From assembly GCA_000828975.1 (NCBI GenBank), contig AP014683.1:2809700-2873699 (forward strand): 64,000 bases of DNA, read 5' to 3'. Positions 29,577 through 39,508 of this stretch are shown here, in pieces. How positions within the stretch are numbered: the stretch's first letter is position 1; each line of letters opens with the position of its first letter. This stretch comes from Burkholderiales bacterium GJ-E10 (GTDB lineage: Bacteria; Pseudomonadota; Gammaproteobacteria; Burkholderiales; Burkholderiaceae_F). Made by a program: the position numbers and the translations under genes. A model generated the notes under the pieces. That model was not told where the DNA came from, searched no databases, and was given only the letters and a program-made list of their open reading frames with translations.

Positions 29577-30272
29577 CTACCCCACCAACCTCGCCAACCC
29601 GAACGCCACCGCCGCCGCCGCTCCCCCGATCAGCATCGTCTGCAGGCCCGAACGAAACGGCTCCGCTCCGGTGAAGCGCGCCTTGGCATAGCCGAACAGG
29701 CCCAAGGCGATGAGCGTGAACGCCGCCGACCACGGCAGCGCCTGCGGCACGCTGGACAGGAACACGTAGGGTGCGAGCGGCACCGCACCGCCCACGACGT
29801 AGCTGGCCCCGATCGTCATCGCCGAGCGCTGCCCGCCGGCGGGATCCGGTTTCTCCAGTCCCAATTCAAAACGCATCATGAAATCGCGCCACGCCACCGG
29901 GCGCTCGCGCAGGCCCTGGATGACCGGACCATAATGCGCCTCGGTCAGGCCGTACTGCCGGAAGACGTCCGCCACTTCGTCCATCTCGGCCTGCGGCTTC
30001 TCGACGATCTCGATCTCTTCGCGCCGCAATTCGGCGGCATAGTGCTCGGCCTCCGTCTTGGCCGCGAGATAGCCCCCCAAGCCCATGGCAATCGCCCCTG
30101 CCGCGATCTCGGCCACGCCGGCGGTGATCACGGTGCTCGCCACGGTGGTCACCCCGCTGATTCCCGCCGCCAGGGCAAACGGAACCGTCAACCCGTCGGC
30201 CATGCCGACGACCACGTCGCGCACGGTCTGACTGGCATGGAAATGGGATTCGTGATGAAGATGCGTATCCAC
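29577..30272 (-). CDS. VIT1/CCC1-family transporter
   Basis: A predicted inner-membrane iron/manganese transporter of the vacuolar iron transporter family. The 231-residue protein begins with a His-rich stretch (THLHHESHFHAS), then QTVRDVVVGMADGLTVPFALAAGISG, the first-helix signature with the conserved Asp and Gly residues, a charged cytoplasmic metal-binding domain (EAEHYAAELRREEIEIVEKPQAEMDEV), and three further membrane segments. The GTG at 30272 gives the usual family start, but has no clear ribosome binding site; an ATG at 30320 would add 16 residues. Convergent with the DUF302 gene. Confidence 0.85.
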   Translation of the reverse strand: MDTHLHHESHFHASQTVRDVVVGMADGLTVPFALAAGISGVTTVASTVITAGVAEIAAGAIAMGLGGYLAAKTEAEHYAAELRREEIEIVEKPQAEMDEVADVFRQYGLTEAHYGPVIQGLRERPVAWRDFMMRFELGLEKPDPAGGQRSAMTIGASYVVGGAVPLAPYVFLSSVPQALPWSAAFTLIALGLFGYAKARFTGAEPFRSGLQTMLIGGAAAAVAFGLARLVG

Positions 30273-30443
30273 GGCGCGTCGTCGGTATTCGAACACAAAG
30301 CCCGAAGGGTAACAGCCCATCCCGCCGGGGTGAAGCAAATTCCCGCCGTTCTCGGCAATTTCATGCGGATGGAATAAAAAACAAGCAGAAATGAGAATGG
30401 ATCCTTGCGCGGGAATGTGGACATTCCCAACCAACTGCCGGAT

Positions 30444-31346
30444 TCACTCGGAAGGCGCGCGTGCTCCCGGGTCGTCATCGAACGCGATGTCGCCGTCCGG
30501 ATTCGACTTTCCGTCCGCCTGCAGGGTCATGAAATCGAACAGCGTCCGGTCCATGAGATGCGACGGCGTCACCCGGGCCAGCGCGCGGAACACGTTTTCC
30601 GTGCGTCCCGGGAAGCGCCGCTCCCACTCCGCGACCATGTTCTTGACCTGTTTGCGCTGCAGGTTTTCCTGCGAGCCGCAGAGATTGCAGGGAATGATCG
30701 GAAACTGCCGGTCCTGCGCATAGCGCGCGAGGTCGTCTTCCGGAACGTACGCCAGCGGACGGATCACGACGTGGCGCCCGTCGTCGGAAACCAGCTTCGG
30801 CGGCATCGCCTTGATCCGCCCGCCGTAAAACAGGTTCAGGAAAAACGTCCCGAGAATGTCGTCGCGGTGGTGACCCAGCGCGATCTTGGTCGCGCCGAGT
30901 TCGGTCGCGACCCGGTAGAGCACGCCGCGCCGCAACCGGGAACACAACGAGCACATCGTCTTGCCCTCGGGGATCAGGCGCTGGACGATGGAATACGTGT
31001 CCTGGGTTTCGATGTGGAACGGCACGTCCAGGCCGCGCAGATATTCGGGCAGCACATGCGCCGGGAAACCCGGCTGCTTCTGGTCCAGGTTGACGGCGAC
31101 GAGATCGAAGGCCACCGGCGCGCGCGCCCGTAGGATGCGCAGCATCTCGAGCAGGCCGTAGCTGTCCTTGCCGCCCGACAGGCAAACCATGACGCGATCG
31201 CCCGGTTCGATCATCGCGTAATCGGTGATCGCCTGCGCGGTCAGGCGGACCAGGCGCTTTTCCAGTTTGCGGCGCTCGCGCGCGTCGCGCTCCACGCGGC
31301 GCCGCGACGGCGCCGGCGGGGCGACGGGGATCTCCACCGCGCTCAC
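30444..31346 (-). CDS. ttcA: tRNA 2-thiocytidine(32) synthetase TtcA
   Basis: An Fe-S enzyme that thiolates cytidine 32 in certain tRNAs. The 300-residue protein has the PP-loop [13 protein letters not shown] and two CxxC pairs ([11 protein letters not shown] and [15 protein letters not shown]) for the cluster. ATP-dependent N-type pyrophosphatase fold. First four bases overlap the end of folB, so the two are translationally coupled, a conserved betaproteobacterial arrangement. Confidence 0.95.
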   Translation of the reverse strand: MSAVEIPVAPPAPSRRRVERDARERRKLEKRLVRLTAQAITDYAMIEPGDRVMVCLSGGKDSYGLLEMLRILRARAPVAFDLVAVNLDQKQPGFPAHVLPEYLRGLDVPFHIETQDTYSIVQRLIPEGKTMCSLCSRLRRGVLYRVATELGATKIALGHHRDDILGTFFLNLFYGGRIKAMPPKLVSDDGRHVVIRPLAYVPEDDLARYAQDRQFPIIPCNLCGSQENLQRKQVKNMVAEWERRFPGRTENVFRALARVTPSHLMDRTLFDFMTLQADGKSNPDGDIAFDDDPGARAPSE

Positions 31347-31741
31347 GGCGAATCCCGGAAGCGCAGGATCTCGACGCCGATTCCCGCCACGTTTTCGTAG
31401 ATCTCGGTCTTTTCGCTCGCCACCCGCACGGCGACGGCCGCAGGGTGCCGCAGCAGTTCGGACGCCACATCGTCGACCAGCGTCTCCTGGAGGTTGACGT
31501 GCCCCTGAGCCAGCCGATTGCGCACCACGTCGCGAATGAGGTCGTAATCGACGACCTCCTCGATCGCGTCGCGCGCCGGCGTCGACTCGGACAGGCGCAC
31601 GTACAGATCGACATTGAGCAGCAGGCGCTGCATCACGCCGCGCTCGTTCGAGTAGACGCCGATGTTGGCCTCGACCACCCAGTCACGCAAAAAAATGCAC
31701 CGGCACTGCGCCAGGCGCGGATCGCTCAATAACGTAGCCAT
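31343..31741 (-). CDS. folB: dihydroneopterin aldolase
   Basis: Catalyses conversion of 7,8-dihydroneopterin to hydroxymethyl-dihydropterin in folate synthesis. The 132-residue protein has the FolB core ([32 protein letters not shown]) and the C-terminal [23 protein letters not shown] with the conserved Lys. Sits between ttcA (overlap) and a FolM-like reductase. Confidence 0.92.
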   Translation of the reverse strand: MATLLSDPRLAQCRCIFLRDWVVEANIGVYSNERGVMQRLLLNVDLYVRLSESTPARDAIEEVVDYDLIRDVVRNRLAQGHVNLQETLVDDVASELLRHPAAVAVRVASEKTEIYENVAGIGVEILRFRDSP

Positions 31742-31774
31742 GAAATTCCGTACGATGCAATGCCGAACGAAGGT

Positions 31775-32554
31775 TCAGCGGTTCGAAAACACGACGTCGC
31801 GCGCCGACGGCACGAGATGCTGCCCGCCGTCGACGAGCAGGGTCGTGCCCGTGATCGCCGACGCATCGGCGAGAAATGCGACGGCGCCGGCGATGTCTTC
31901 CGGCGTGCTGGACCGCCCGAGCGGCGTCTCGCGAAACGCCGACTCGAACCCCGCCTGCGACTGTCCGGGCGAAGGCAGGGAAATCCCCGGCGCAACGCCG
32001 ACGACGCGCAGCCTCGGCGCCAGCGCCCGGGCCATCAGCCCGGTTGCCGCTTCCAGCGCAGCCTTGGACAGCGTATAGGAGAAGAAGTCCGGATTGGGGT
32101 TCCACAGCTTCTGGTCGAGCAGGTTGACGACCACGCCGCGCGCATCCTCGGGCATGCGCGCATGCAGCAACTGGGCCAGCCGCACCGGCGCGGCGAGGTT
32201 GGTGGCCATGTGCAGATCGAACGTCTGCCGGGAAAACGTCGCGGCGGTGTCGAACTCGAACACCGACGCATTGTTGACCAGGCAGCGCACCGGGCCCAGG
32301 GCGCGCTCGCAGGCATCGAGCAATCCGTCGACGTCGTCTCCGCGCGACAGATCGCAGCCTACCGCCGCCGCCCGCCGGCCGGCCGACTCGACGTCGCCGA
32401 CGACCCGCAACGCGTCGTCGCGCGAATGGCGGAAATGCACTGCCACGTCCCAGCCGTGGCGGGCCAGCGCGGAAGCGATCGCGGCACCGAGGCGGCGCGC
32501 GCCGCCGGTCACCAACGCGACCCGCTCTTCCGCTTGCTGTGCTCCTGCCGCCAT
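31775..32554 (-). CDS. SDR-family oxidoreductase, probable pteridine reductase (FolM-like)
   Basis: A 259-residue short-chain dehydrogenase. The NADP-binding motif is TGGARRLGAAIA, with the NNAS motif and the catalytic Tyr-Lys pair in FFSYTLSKAALEAA. The VVNLLDQKLWNPNPDFFSY segment is characteristic of pteridine reductases and FolM-like dihydromonapterin reductases. Location next to folB supports a pterin substrate. The ATG at 32554 gives the normal start; a longer frame would add 28 unlikely residues. Confidence 0.85.
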   Translation of the reverse strand: MAAGAQQAEERVALVTGGARRLGAAIASALARHGWDVAVHFRHSRDDALRVVGDVESAGRRAAAVGCDLSRGDDVDGLLDACERALGPVRCLVNNASVFEFDTAATFSRQTFDLHMATNLAAPVRLAQLLHARMPEDARGVVVNLLDQKLWNPNPDFFSYTLSKAALEAATGLMARALAPRLRVVGVAPGISLPSPGQSQAGFESAFRETPLGRSSTPEDIAGAVAFLADASAITGTTLLVDGGQHLVPSARDVVFSNR

Positions 32555-32654
32555 CCCATCCTGCCCTTTTGCGCCAACCCTTTTTTCCACGCCGCGCGGC
32601 CTGCCGCGCCCACCGCGCAGTGTATCGGGTTCGCGCACCGCCGGCGGCCCGCGT

Positions 32655-34952
32655 TCAGCCGGCGCGCAGCACCTTCGCCGCCGCCACCATGTTGGCGAGC
32701 GCCGGCAGCACCTCCTCCCAACGGCGCGTCTTGAGCCCGCAATCCGGATTCACCCACAGGCGCTCCGCCGGAATGCGCGCGGCGGCCTTGCGCATCGCCG
32801 CGACGATCTGCCCCGTCGCCGGCACGTTGGGCGCATGGATGTCGTAGACGCCGGGCCCGATCGCATTCGGGTAGGCGACGTCCTCGAAGGCGTCGAGCAG
32901 TTCCATGTTCGAGCGGGCGGTTTCGATGGTGATGACGTCCGCATCCATCCGCGCGATGGCGGCGATGATGTCGTTGAACTCCGAGTAGCACATGTGGGTG
33001 TGGATCTGCGTTTCGTCGCGCACGCCGTTGGCCGCGATACGGAACGATGCGACCGCCCAGTCGAGGTAGCCGTCCCGCTCCGCCCGGCGCAGCGGCAAGC
33101 CCTCGCGCAACGCCGCCTCGTCGATCTGGATCACCCGGATTCCGGCCGCTTCGAGGTCCAGCACCTCATCGCGGATCGCCAGCGCCAACTGCCGACAGGA
33201 TGCCGAACGCGGCTGGTCGTCGCGCACGAACGACCAGTTGCACATCGTCACCGGCCCGGTGAGCATTCCTTTCATCGGCTTGGTCGTCCGCGACTGCGCG
33301 TAGCGGATCCAATCCACCGTCATCGCCTTCGGGCGATGGACATCGCCGAAGAGGATGGGCGGCTTCACGCACCGCGAACCATAGGACTGGACCCAGCCAT
33401 GGCGGCTGAACGCGAAGCCCTCGAGCTGCTCGCCGAAGTATTCGACCATGTCGTTGCGCTCCGGCTCGCCGTGCACCAGTACATCCAGGTCCAGCGCCTC
33501 CTGCTCGCGCACGCACCGCGCGATCTCGTCCTCCATCGCCTTGCGATAGGCGGCGGCATCGAGGCGTCCGGCGCGGAACTCGCTGCGGACCCGCCGGATT
33601 TCGGTAGTCTGGGGAAACGAACCGATCGTCGTCGTCGGATACGCCGGCAGATTCCGCAGCGCCGCCTGCTTGGCCGCGCGCACGGCATACACGCTCGCGC
33701 GCGCTCCACTTTGCGATGCGGTGGCCGCCACGCGGGCCTGCACCGCCGGGTTGTGCACGCGCGGCGAACGGCGCCGCGCCGCCAGCGCGGCCCGGTTCGC
33801 GTCCAGTTCGACCCGCACGGCCTCGCGCCCTTCCCGCAACGCCCGGGCCAGCACCTGCAATTCGTCGAGCTTCTGCAAGGCGAACGCCAGCCAGGATTTG
33901 ACCTCCGGGTCGAGTTCCTCCTCGCGCTCGAGGTCCACCGGCACGTGCAGCAGCGAACAGGAGGGCGCGATCCACAGGCGGTCGCCGAACTGCCGGGCCA
34001 CGGGTTCGAGCCAATCCAGCACCGCGTCCAGGTCGGTCTTCCAGACGTTGCGTCCATCGATCACTCCCAAGGACAGGACCTTGTGCGAAGGCAGCAGATT
34101 GCAGACCGGCAGGATGTCGTCCCGGCCGACGGAGACGTCGAGGTGCAGGCCCGCGACGGGCAGGGTCGCGGCGAGGTAGAGGTTTTCCCGCAACGGCCCG
34201 AAATAGGTGGTGAGCAGCAGCTTGACGCGGGTCGACTTCAAGACGTGGTACGCCTCGTGGAACGCATGCCGCCAATCGGCGTCGAGATCGGTCGCGAGCA
34301 CCGGCTCGTCGATCTGCACCCACGTCGCGCCCGCAGACGCCAGCGCATCGAGAAGCGAGACGTAGACCGCGAGCAGGCGCGGCAGCAGGCCGAGCCGGGC
34401 GGAACCATCCTTGGCCTTGGCCAGGGCCAGATAGGTCACCGGCCCGATGAGAACCGGCTTGGCGTTGACGCCTGCCGCCCGGGCTTCGGCCCACTGCCCG
34501 AGCAGGCGGGCGGCATCGAGATGGAACCCGGTGTCGGCGGCAAGCTCGGGAACGATGTAGTGGTAGTTGGTGTTGAACCACTTGGTCATCTCGCCGGCGG
34601 CAATTCCGGCGCAGCAGTCCGCGCCCTCGCCACCGCAGGCCGCATCCGGTGCGGAGCGACCTCGCGCCACGCGGAAGTAGGTGTCGAGCGCGTCACCCCC
34701 GAACCGGCGTGCCCGCTCCGGCAGGTTGCCCAGCGTGACGCTCATGTCGAGCATCTGGTCATAGAACGAAAAATCGCCCACCGGGACCCAGTCCAGGGCG
34801 GCTTGGCATGCCCAATGGCGCCGGCGCAACGCCGCGCCGAGGTCTTCCAGCGCCGCGCGCGACGACCCGCCCTTCCAGTACGACTCCAATGCGAACTTCA
34901 ACTCCCGCCCGGCGCCGATGCGCGGGAATCCGAGATTGTGCGTGGTGACCAT
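32655..34952 (-). CDS. metE: cobalamin-independent methionine synthase MetE
   Basis: Transfers the methyl group of methyltetrahydropteroyl-polyglutamate to homocysteine without B12. The 765-residue protein is full length, starting [28 protein letters not shown] after a metE-typical ATG at 34952. Zinc ligands are visible in [10 protein letters not shown] (His, Cys) and NPDCGLKTR (Cys) near the C-terminus, with [16 protein letters not shown] between. Divergent from its regulator metR, with a MetR box in the 108-bp gap. No metH or cobalamin riboswitch is seen in the window. Confidence 0.97.
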   Translation of the reverse strand: MVTTHNLGFPRIGAGRELKFALESYWKGGSSRAALEDLGAALRRRHWACQAALDWVPVGDFSFYDQMLDMSVTLGNLPERARRFGGDALDTYFRVARGRSAPDAACGGEGADCCAGIAAGEMTKWFNTNYHYIVPELAADTGFHLDAARLLGQWAEARAAGVNAKPVLIGPVTYLALAKAKDGSARLGLLPRLLAVYVSLLDALASAGATWVQIDEPVLATDLDADWRHAFHEAYHVLKSTRVKLLLTTYFGPLRENLYLAATLPVAGLHLDVSVGRDDILPVCNLLPSHKVLSLGVIDGRNVWKTDLDAVLDWLEPVARQFGDRLWIAPSCSLLHVPVDLEREEELDPEVKSWLAFALQKLDELQVLARALREGREAVRVELDANRAALAARRRSPRVHNPAVQARVAATASQSGARASVYAVRAAKQAALRNLPAYPTTTIGSFPQTTEIRRVRSEFRAGRLDAAAYRKAMEDEIARCVREQEALDLDVLVHGEPERNDMVEYFGEQLEGFAFSRHGWVQSYGSRCVKPPILFGDVHRPKAMTVDWIRYAQSRTTKPMKGMLTGPVTMCNWSFVRDDQPRSASCRQLALAIRDEVLDLEAAGIRVIQIDEAALREGLPLRRAERDGYLDWAVASFRIAANGVRDETQIHTHMCYSEFNDIIAAIARMDADVITIETARSNMELLDAFEDVAYPNAIGPGVYDIHAPNVPATGQIVAAMRKAAARIPAERLWVNPDCGLKTRRWEEVLPALANMVAAAKVLRAG

Positions 34953-35041
34953 GCGAAACGCCTTCCATGAGCGATGGGATCCAGCGGCGGATGCTAGGGG
35001 GCACATACCATGAAGTAAAATGGTCTTATCTCACCATTCAA

Positions 35042-35054
35042 TGAATTTCATTCA
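35042..35054. promoter_or_regulatory. MetR box
   Basis: TGAATTTCATTCA fits the MetR consensus TGAA-N5-TTCA exactly. It lies 7 bp before the metR ATG and 90 bp from metE, so it probably serves metR autorepression and part of metE activation. A weaker TGAA half-site lies at about 35011. Confidence 0.8.
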
Positions 35055-35060
35055 TTTATC

Positions 35061-35954
35061 ATGATTGAACGCCAGCACCTGGCGATCGTCCAGGAAGTCG
35101 AACGGCAGGGATCCCTGACCGCAGCGGCGGATGTGCTGTGCCTGACCCAGTCGGCGCTCAGCCACAGCATGCGCAAGCTGGAGCGCCAGCTCGGCACCGA
35201 CGTCTGGCTGCGCGAAGGGCGGAGCCTCCGCCTGACCCAGGCGGGCCGATACCTCGTGGCCCTCGCCAACCGGGTGCTGCCGCAACTCGCCCTTGCGGAA
35301 GACCGTCTGCGCCAGTTCGCACAGGGGGAGCGCGGCACGCTGCGCATCGGCATGGAATGCCACCCTTGCTACCAATGGCTGCTCGGAGTGGTCGCGCCCT
35401 ACCTCGCCGCCTGGCCCGACGTCGATGTCGATGTGAAACAGAAGTTCCAGTTCGGCGGCATCGGCGCCCTGTTCGGCTATGAAATCGACCTGCTGGTCAC
35501 GCCCGACCCGCTGTTCCGGTCGGGCCTGGCGTTCGAGCCGGTGTTCGACTACGAGCAGGTGCTGGTGGTGCGTCGCGACCATCCGCTCGCGCGCGCCGAC
35601 CACGTCCTGCCGCCGCGACTGGCGCAGGAAGTCCTCATCACCTATCCGGTGCCTGTGGAGCGGCTGGACATCTTTCGCCAGTTCCTCGCACCGGCCGGCA
35701 TCGCGCCGCGGCGCCACAAGACGATCGAAACCACCGACATCCTGCTGCAGATGGTGGCCAGCGGCCGCGGCGTGACGGCACTGCCGCGCTGGCTGGTCGA
35801 CCACTATGCCGACCGGATGGACATCGCCGCGGTTCGCCTGGGGCCGCAGGGCCTCGCCAAGCAGATCTTTCTCGGAGCGCGCGAGGAAGACCTCGGCGTC
35901 GACTACCTGCGCGCATTCATCGAATCGGCGCGCCGGCCGCAAATCGGACGGTGA
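35061..35954 (+). CDS. metR: LysR-family regulator MetR
   Basis: Homocysteine-responsive activator of metE and repressor of itself. The 297-residue protein has the LysR helix-turn-helix (GSLTAAADVLCLTQSALSHSMRKLERQLG, about 17-45) with the MetR-type ALSH in place of the usual AVSR, followed by the effector domain GTLRIGMECHPCYQWLLGVV, where the ECH motif is typical of MetR. Divergent from metE with a MetR box at the promoter. No clear Shine-Dalgarno before the start. Confidence 0.95.
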   Translation: MIERQHLAIVQEVERQGSLTAAADVLCLTQSALSHSMRKLERQLGTDVWLREGRSLRLTQAGRYLVALANRVLPQLALAEDRLRQFAQGERGTLRIGMECHPCYQWLLGVVAPYLAAWPDVDVDVKQKFQFGGIGALFGYEIDLLVTPDPLFRSGLAFEPVFDYEQVLVVRRDHPLARADHVLPPRLAQEVLITYPVPVERLDIFRQFLAPAGIAPRRHKTIETTDILLQMVASGRGVTALPRWLVDHYADRMDIAAVRLGPQGLAKQIFLGAREEDLGVDYLRAFIESARRPQIGR

Positions 35955-35995
35955 CCCCGGGGACCCGCCCTCCCGGGCCGCTACCATACGCCCCC

Positions 35996-37168
35996 ATGCA
36001 AACCCCGCAGCTCCCGGAACCCGACCCGGAATCACTCGCCCGCAGCCGGCAACTGCAGGAGCGGATCCGCGCGCGCATCGAAGAGGCCGGCGGCTGGCTG
36101 CCCTTCGATGCCTACATGCAGATGGCCCTCTACGAACCCGGCCTGGGGTACTACGACGCCGCCGGACGCAAGTTCGGCGCCGAGGGGGACTTCGTCACGG
36201 CGCCGGAGATTTCGCCGTATTTCGCCCGGGCGATCGCCGCCCAGGTCGCGCAGGTGTTCGCATCGACGCCCGCGGAGGTGCTGGAATTCGGCGCCGGAAC
36301 CGGTGCCCTCGCGCGCGAACTGATGCATGACCTGGAACGGCGGGGCGCCCCGGTGCGGCGCTATCGCATCGTCGAGATCTCAGCCGATCTGCGCGCCCGC
36401 CAGCAGGAACGCCTGTCCGGATTGCCCGTGGAATGGCTCGACACGCTGCCCGAGGGGTTCTCCGGGGTCATTCTCGCCAACGAGGTTCTCGACGTGCTGC
36501 CCGTGCGCCTGTTCGTGCGCGGCGCCGACACCGTGTTCGAGCGCGGCGTGGCATGGGATCCGCAACGCGGCGGACCGGTGTTCGCCGGCCGGCCCGCCGA
36601 TGCGACCCTGCGCCGGGAAGTCGCGGCGATCGAAGCAGCGCTCTTCCCGGAACCGCCACTGGATCCGGAAGCGGGGCGCCTGCCCGAGGGCTACGGCTCC
36701 GAATGGTGTCCGCTCGCCGCGGCGTGGATCGCAGCGCTCGGCGCCTGCCTCGAACGCGGCGTGGCGCTGCTGTTCGATTACGGGTTTCCGCGGCGCGAGT
36801 ACTACCACCCGCAGCGCGCGATGGGCACCCTGATGTGCCATTACCGCCAGCGCTCCCACGCCGACCCGCTCTGGCTGCCCGGCCTCAACGACATCACCGC
36901 GCACGTCGATTTTTCCGCCTGCGCCGACGCGGCGCGGGATGCGGGACTCGAGGTGCTGGGCTACACCTCGCAGGCACGCTTCCTCATGAATGCCGGTATC
37001 CTTGACCGGATGATTGCCGACGGCGCACGCGCCCAGGACGCGGGAGCGGTGCAGCGCCTGCTGTCCGAGGCGGAGATGGGGGAACTGGTCAAGGCATTCG
37101 CCCTCGGGCGCGGAATCGATCCGCCGCTGCTCGGATTCACGAACGGAGATCGAAGGAGCAGACTGTGA
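35996..37168 (+). CDS. MidA-like SAM-dependent methyltransferase (NDUFAF7/DUF185 family)
   Basis: A 390-residue class I methyltransferase related to mitochondrial MidA/NDUFAF7, which methylates an arginine of a complex I subunit. Seen: the FDAYMQMALYEPGLGYYDA opening, EGDFVTAPEISPYFARAIA, the SAM-binding LEFGAGTGALARELM, GVILANEVLDVLPV, and LLFDYGFPRREYYHPQR. The bacterial substrate is not established. The last four bases overlap the carbonic anhydrase start. In related genomes this gene usually adjoins the SDR-folB-ttcA group; here metE and metR lie between. Confidence 0.88.
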   Translation: MQTPQLPEPDPESLARSRQLQERIRARIEEAGGWLPFDAYMQMALYEPGLGYYDAAGRKFGAEGDFVTAPEISPYFARAIAAQVAQVFASTPAEVLEFGAGTGALARELMHDLERRGAPVRRYRIVEISADLRARQQERLSGLPVEWLDTLPEGFSGVILANEVLDVLPVRLFVRGADTVFERGVAWDPQRGGPVFAGRPADATLRREVAAIEAALFPEPPLDPEAGRLPEGYGSEWCPLAAAWIAALGACLERGVALLFDYGFPRREYYHPQRAMGTLMCHYRQRSHADPLWLPGLNDITAHVDFSACADAARDAGLEVLGYTSQARFLMNAGILDRMIADGARAQDAGAVQRLLSEAEMGELVKAFALGRGIDPPLLGFTNGDRRSRL

Positions 37169-37818
37169 ATCGCATTCCGGCGCGGGAAGCGCTCGCCCGT
37201 CTGCGCGCGGGGAATCGCCGCTTCGCTACCGAACTGCACAACCGCGGCGCGGTCGTAAGCCACGAACGACGCCTCGAACTGGCTGCCGCCGGCCAGGCGC
37301 CGTTCGCCGTGATCCTCGGCTGCTCGGATTCGCGCGTCCCGGTGGAGATCGTGTTCGACCAGGGGCTGGGCGATCTCTTCGTCATCCGCGTCGCCGGCAA
37401 CATCGTCGCGCCATCCCAGGTCGGCAGCGTCGAGTTCGCGGCCGAGCAGTATGGAACGCGGCTCGTCGTCGTGCTCGGCCACTCGCGCTGCGGCGCGGTG
37501 CTGGCGACCATCGAGCAACTGCAGCGTCCGGCGCCCATGCAATCCCGCAACCTGCACACGATCGTCGACCGGGTCCGCCCGGCGGTCGAAAACCTGCTGG
37601 GAACCGGCCTGGAGCGCGATCCCGACGCGCTGGTCCATCATGCGGTGCGGGCGAACATCCGCGCCTCGGCGGACCACCTGCGCCACGGCTCCCCGCTCAT
37701 CGAGCAGTTGATCGAAAACGACCAGCTGGTCGTCGTCGGTGCCGAATACTCGCTCGAAACCGGTGAAGTCGACTTCTTCGACGGCCTGCCGCCCGATCAC
37801 GAACCGATTGCATCGTGA
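37165..37818 (+). CDS. beta-carbonic anhydrase
   Basis: Interconverts CO2 and bicarbonate in the cytoplasm. The 217-residue protein has the three zinc ligands Cys53, His106 and Cys109 (GCSDSRVP and GHSRCGAV), and the Asp55-Arg57 catalytic dyad. It starts within the last codons of the MidA-like gene (ATGT-type overlap of four bases). A perfect 34-bp palindrome lies just after the stop codon. No signal peptide. Confidence 0.94.
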   Translation: MNRIPAREALARLRAGNRRFATELHNRGAVVSHERRLELAAAGQAPFAVILGCSDSRVPVEIVFDQGLGDLFVIRVAGNIVAPSQVGSVEFAAEQYGTRLVVVLGHSRCGAVLATIEQLQRPAPMQSRNLHTIVDRVRPAVENLLGTGLERDPDALVHHAVRANIRASADHLRHGSPLIEQLIENDQLVVVGAEYSLETGEVDFFDGLPPDHEPIAS

Positions 37819-37826
37819 TGACCGAT

Positions 37827-37860
37827 ATCGGAATGTGTCGCCGCGGCGACACATTCCGAT
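37827..37860. terminator. perfect 34-bp palindrome after carbonic anhydrase gene
   Basis: ATCGGAATGTGTCGCCG is followed directly by its exact reverse complement, giving 17-bp arms without a loop. It starts nine bases after the carbonic anhydrase stop. No T-run follows, so it may act as a hairpin terminator of the T-less kind or as a protein-binding palindrome. Confidence 0.6.
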
Positions 37861-37922
37861 GGATCGCCGCATTGCCGGCTTCCCGCTTGTGCAACGCGTC
37901 CTGCTCGCCTATAAATCGGCGC

Positions 37923-38624
37923 ATGGAACCCAACCGAAGACTCCTCCTCGGCCTGCTCTGCACGCTGCCCGCAGCCTGCGTTTCCCTCGGCGATCAACGC
38001 GAACCGGGGACGCCGATCGCAGCACCGGCCGACGCCGCCGTCCGCCCGCCCGCCGTCGGCCAGCGATGGGTGTACGAAGTGCGCGACCTGTACCGCAACA
38101 TGGTGGTCGACACGGTGACCGAAACCGTGGTGGCCACTGCGCCCGAAATCCGCCTGCAGCGGACGAGCGCGCGCCATGGCGCGCTGGCCGAGGAAATCCA
38201 GGAACCCTGGGGCATGATCGTGCAGGATCCCTACTGGGATCCGCCCGTCGTGTTCCTCGAGCCGATTGCGGCGTGGCCGCGGCTGCCGATCGAACCAGGG
38301 CAGGCGAGATCCGTGCATGCCCGGTATCACACGCTCCGGACGCCCGACTTCGACATGCCGTGGTACCAGACCATGCACGTTCTGGGCTGGGAGTCGATCG
38401 CCGTTCCGGCCGGAACCTTCGAGGTTGTGGTCTATCACAACGCCATCGACTTCACCAGCAACGATTTCAACCGCACCGAAAGCTTCCGCAGCGAAGTCGT
38501 CTGGTTCGCGCCGCGGATCGGGCGCTGGGTCCTGCGCCGGGGCCGTGGGTCCTACTTCACCCCCAACCGGGGCGGCCCGATGGTCGAGCGCTACCTTCAG
38601 TGGAAATTGATTTCGTGGGGGTGA
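37923..38624 (+). CDS. putative lipoprotein of unknown function
   Basis: A 233-residue secreted protein with a clear lipobox: LLLGLLCTLPAAC gives Cys19 as the lipidated residue. The mature protein is beta-rich with GQRWVYEVRDLYRNMVVDTVTETV, repeated WYQTMHVLGWESIAVPAGTFEVVVY and a C-terminal GRWVLRRGRGSYFTPN block, resembling single-domain periplasmic proteins with a YD-type beta fold. I do not recognise a named family. It sits alone after the palindrome that ends the carbonic anhydrase gene. Confidence 0.78.
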   Translation: MEPNRRLLLGLLCTLPAACVSLGDQREPGTPIAAPADAAVRPPAVGQRWVYEVRDLYRNMVVDTVTETVVATAPEIRLQRTSARHGALAEEIQEPWGMIVQDPYWDPPVVFLEPIAAWPRLPIEPGQARSVHARYHTLRTPDFDMPWYQTMHVLGWESIAVPAGTFEVVVYHNAIDFTSNDFNRTESFRSEVVWFAPRIGRWVLRRGRGSYFTPNRGGPMVERYLQWKLISWG

Positions 38625-38825
38625 GCCGGGCCCGATCCCGGTCAGCCGCTCGCCATGCGTTTTGCCGGCAGCGTCATTTTCGCCTCCGGAAAGGCGAAGC
38701 TTGCGAACTCGCCCTGCGCCGACCCGATGCCGTCCCTCGTTTTTTCCGAACGCGGCTGTTCGAGACGCAAAGCGGAAATTGTCGTGGCTTCCCATCGATG
38801 CTCGATGGTCGCCGTCCGGGCGTCA

Positions 38826-38845
38826 TTGTGATAGCATGTACACAA
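38826..38845 (+). promoter_or_regulatory. possible operator of the toxin-antitoxin pair
   Basis: TTGTG (38826-38830) and CACAA (38841-38845) form a 5-bp inverted repeat 25 bp before the antitoxin start, where ribbon-helix-helix antitoxins usually bind to repress their own operon. Weak on its own. Confidence 0.35.
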
Positions 38846-38870
38846 ACGCACACATCCGCCCGAGGTTTGC

Positions 38871-39113
38871 ATGTCCGCGACCATCACCATCCGTCTTGAA
38901 GAAGATATGAAGGATCGGCTCGACCGGTTGGCAGGCTCGACGCACCGTAGCAAGTCGTTTCTCGCCGCCGAAGCAATTCGGGAATTCGTCGAGAACAATG
39001 AGTGGCAGATCGCAGAAATCCACTCGGCACTCAAGGAGGCAAACGCCGGCGACTTCGCAACCGAGCAAGACGTTGACGCGCTCGCGAAAAAGTGGAAGTT
39101 GAATGCGCGTTAG
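38871..39113 (+). CDS. ribbon-helix-helix antitoxin (ParD/CopG-like)
   Basis: An 80-residue antitoxin. The N-terminal ribbon-helix-helix is SATITIRLEEDMKDRLDRLAGSTHRSKSFLAAEAIREFVE, with the strand TITIRL used for DNA contact; the acidic C-terminal half should bind and neutralise the toxin. Its last 11 bases overlap the toxin gene. It is 246 bp from the upstream lipoprotein gene, in a short stretch of accessory genes. Confidence 0.88.
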   Translation: MSATITIRLEEDMKDRLDRLAGSTHRSKSFLAAEAIREFVENNEWQIAEIHSALKEANAGDFATEQDVDALAKKWKLNAR

Positions 39114-39387
39114 CTGGCTGCGCGCGGCGCTGCGCAACCTCGACGAGGAAGCCACGTACATTGCGGCCGACGATGAGGCAGCAGCGCGCGTTGTCGTTGC
39201 ACGCGTCCTGGATGCGGTGGCGCAACTCGCCGAGCAACCCGCCATGGGTCGCCCGGGCCGTGTACCCGGCACGCGCGAGTTGGTAGTTCAAAATACCCGC
39301 TATATTGTTCCATACCGCGTGCGCGGTGATGAGATCCAGATTTTGCGTGTATTCCACACCTCGCGTCGGCCGCCGCAGCGTTGGTAG
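39103..39387 (+). CDS. RelE/ParE-family toxin
   Basis: A 94-residue toxin of the RelE/ParE fold. Seen: the MRVSWLRAALRNLDEEATYIA helix pair, HPAMGRPGR-like GQ region (AMGRPGRVPGTREL), and the C-terminal YIVPYRVRGDEIQILRVFHTSR, which is the typical ParE end. The Tyr/Arg pattern suits ParE (gyrase poison) better than the RNase RelE, but this is not certain. Translation is coupled to the antitoxin by an 11-base overlap. Confidence 0.87.
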   Translation: MRVSWLRAALRNLDEEATYIAADDEAAARVVVARVLDAVAQLAEQPAMGRPGRVPGTRELVVQNTRYIVPYRVRGDEIQILRVFHTSRRPPQRW

Positions 39388-39508
39388 AGTCCTCCGCGTC
39401 GCTCACTCCGCTATCCAGCACGTACTTTTTTCGGCCCCGCGAAGCTGACACTCGCGAAATAGCGCTCGCGACCCCGAGCAGGCCGTCGACGTGGGAGGCG
39501 CGCCAACT

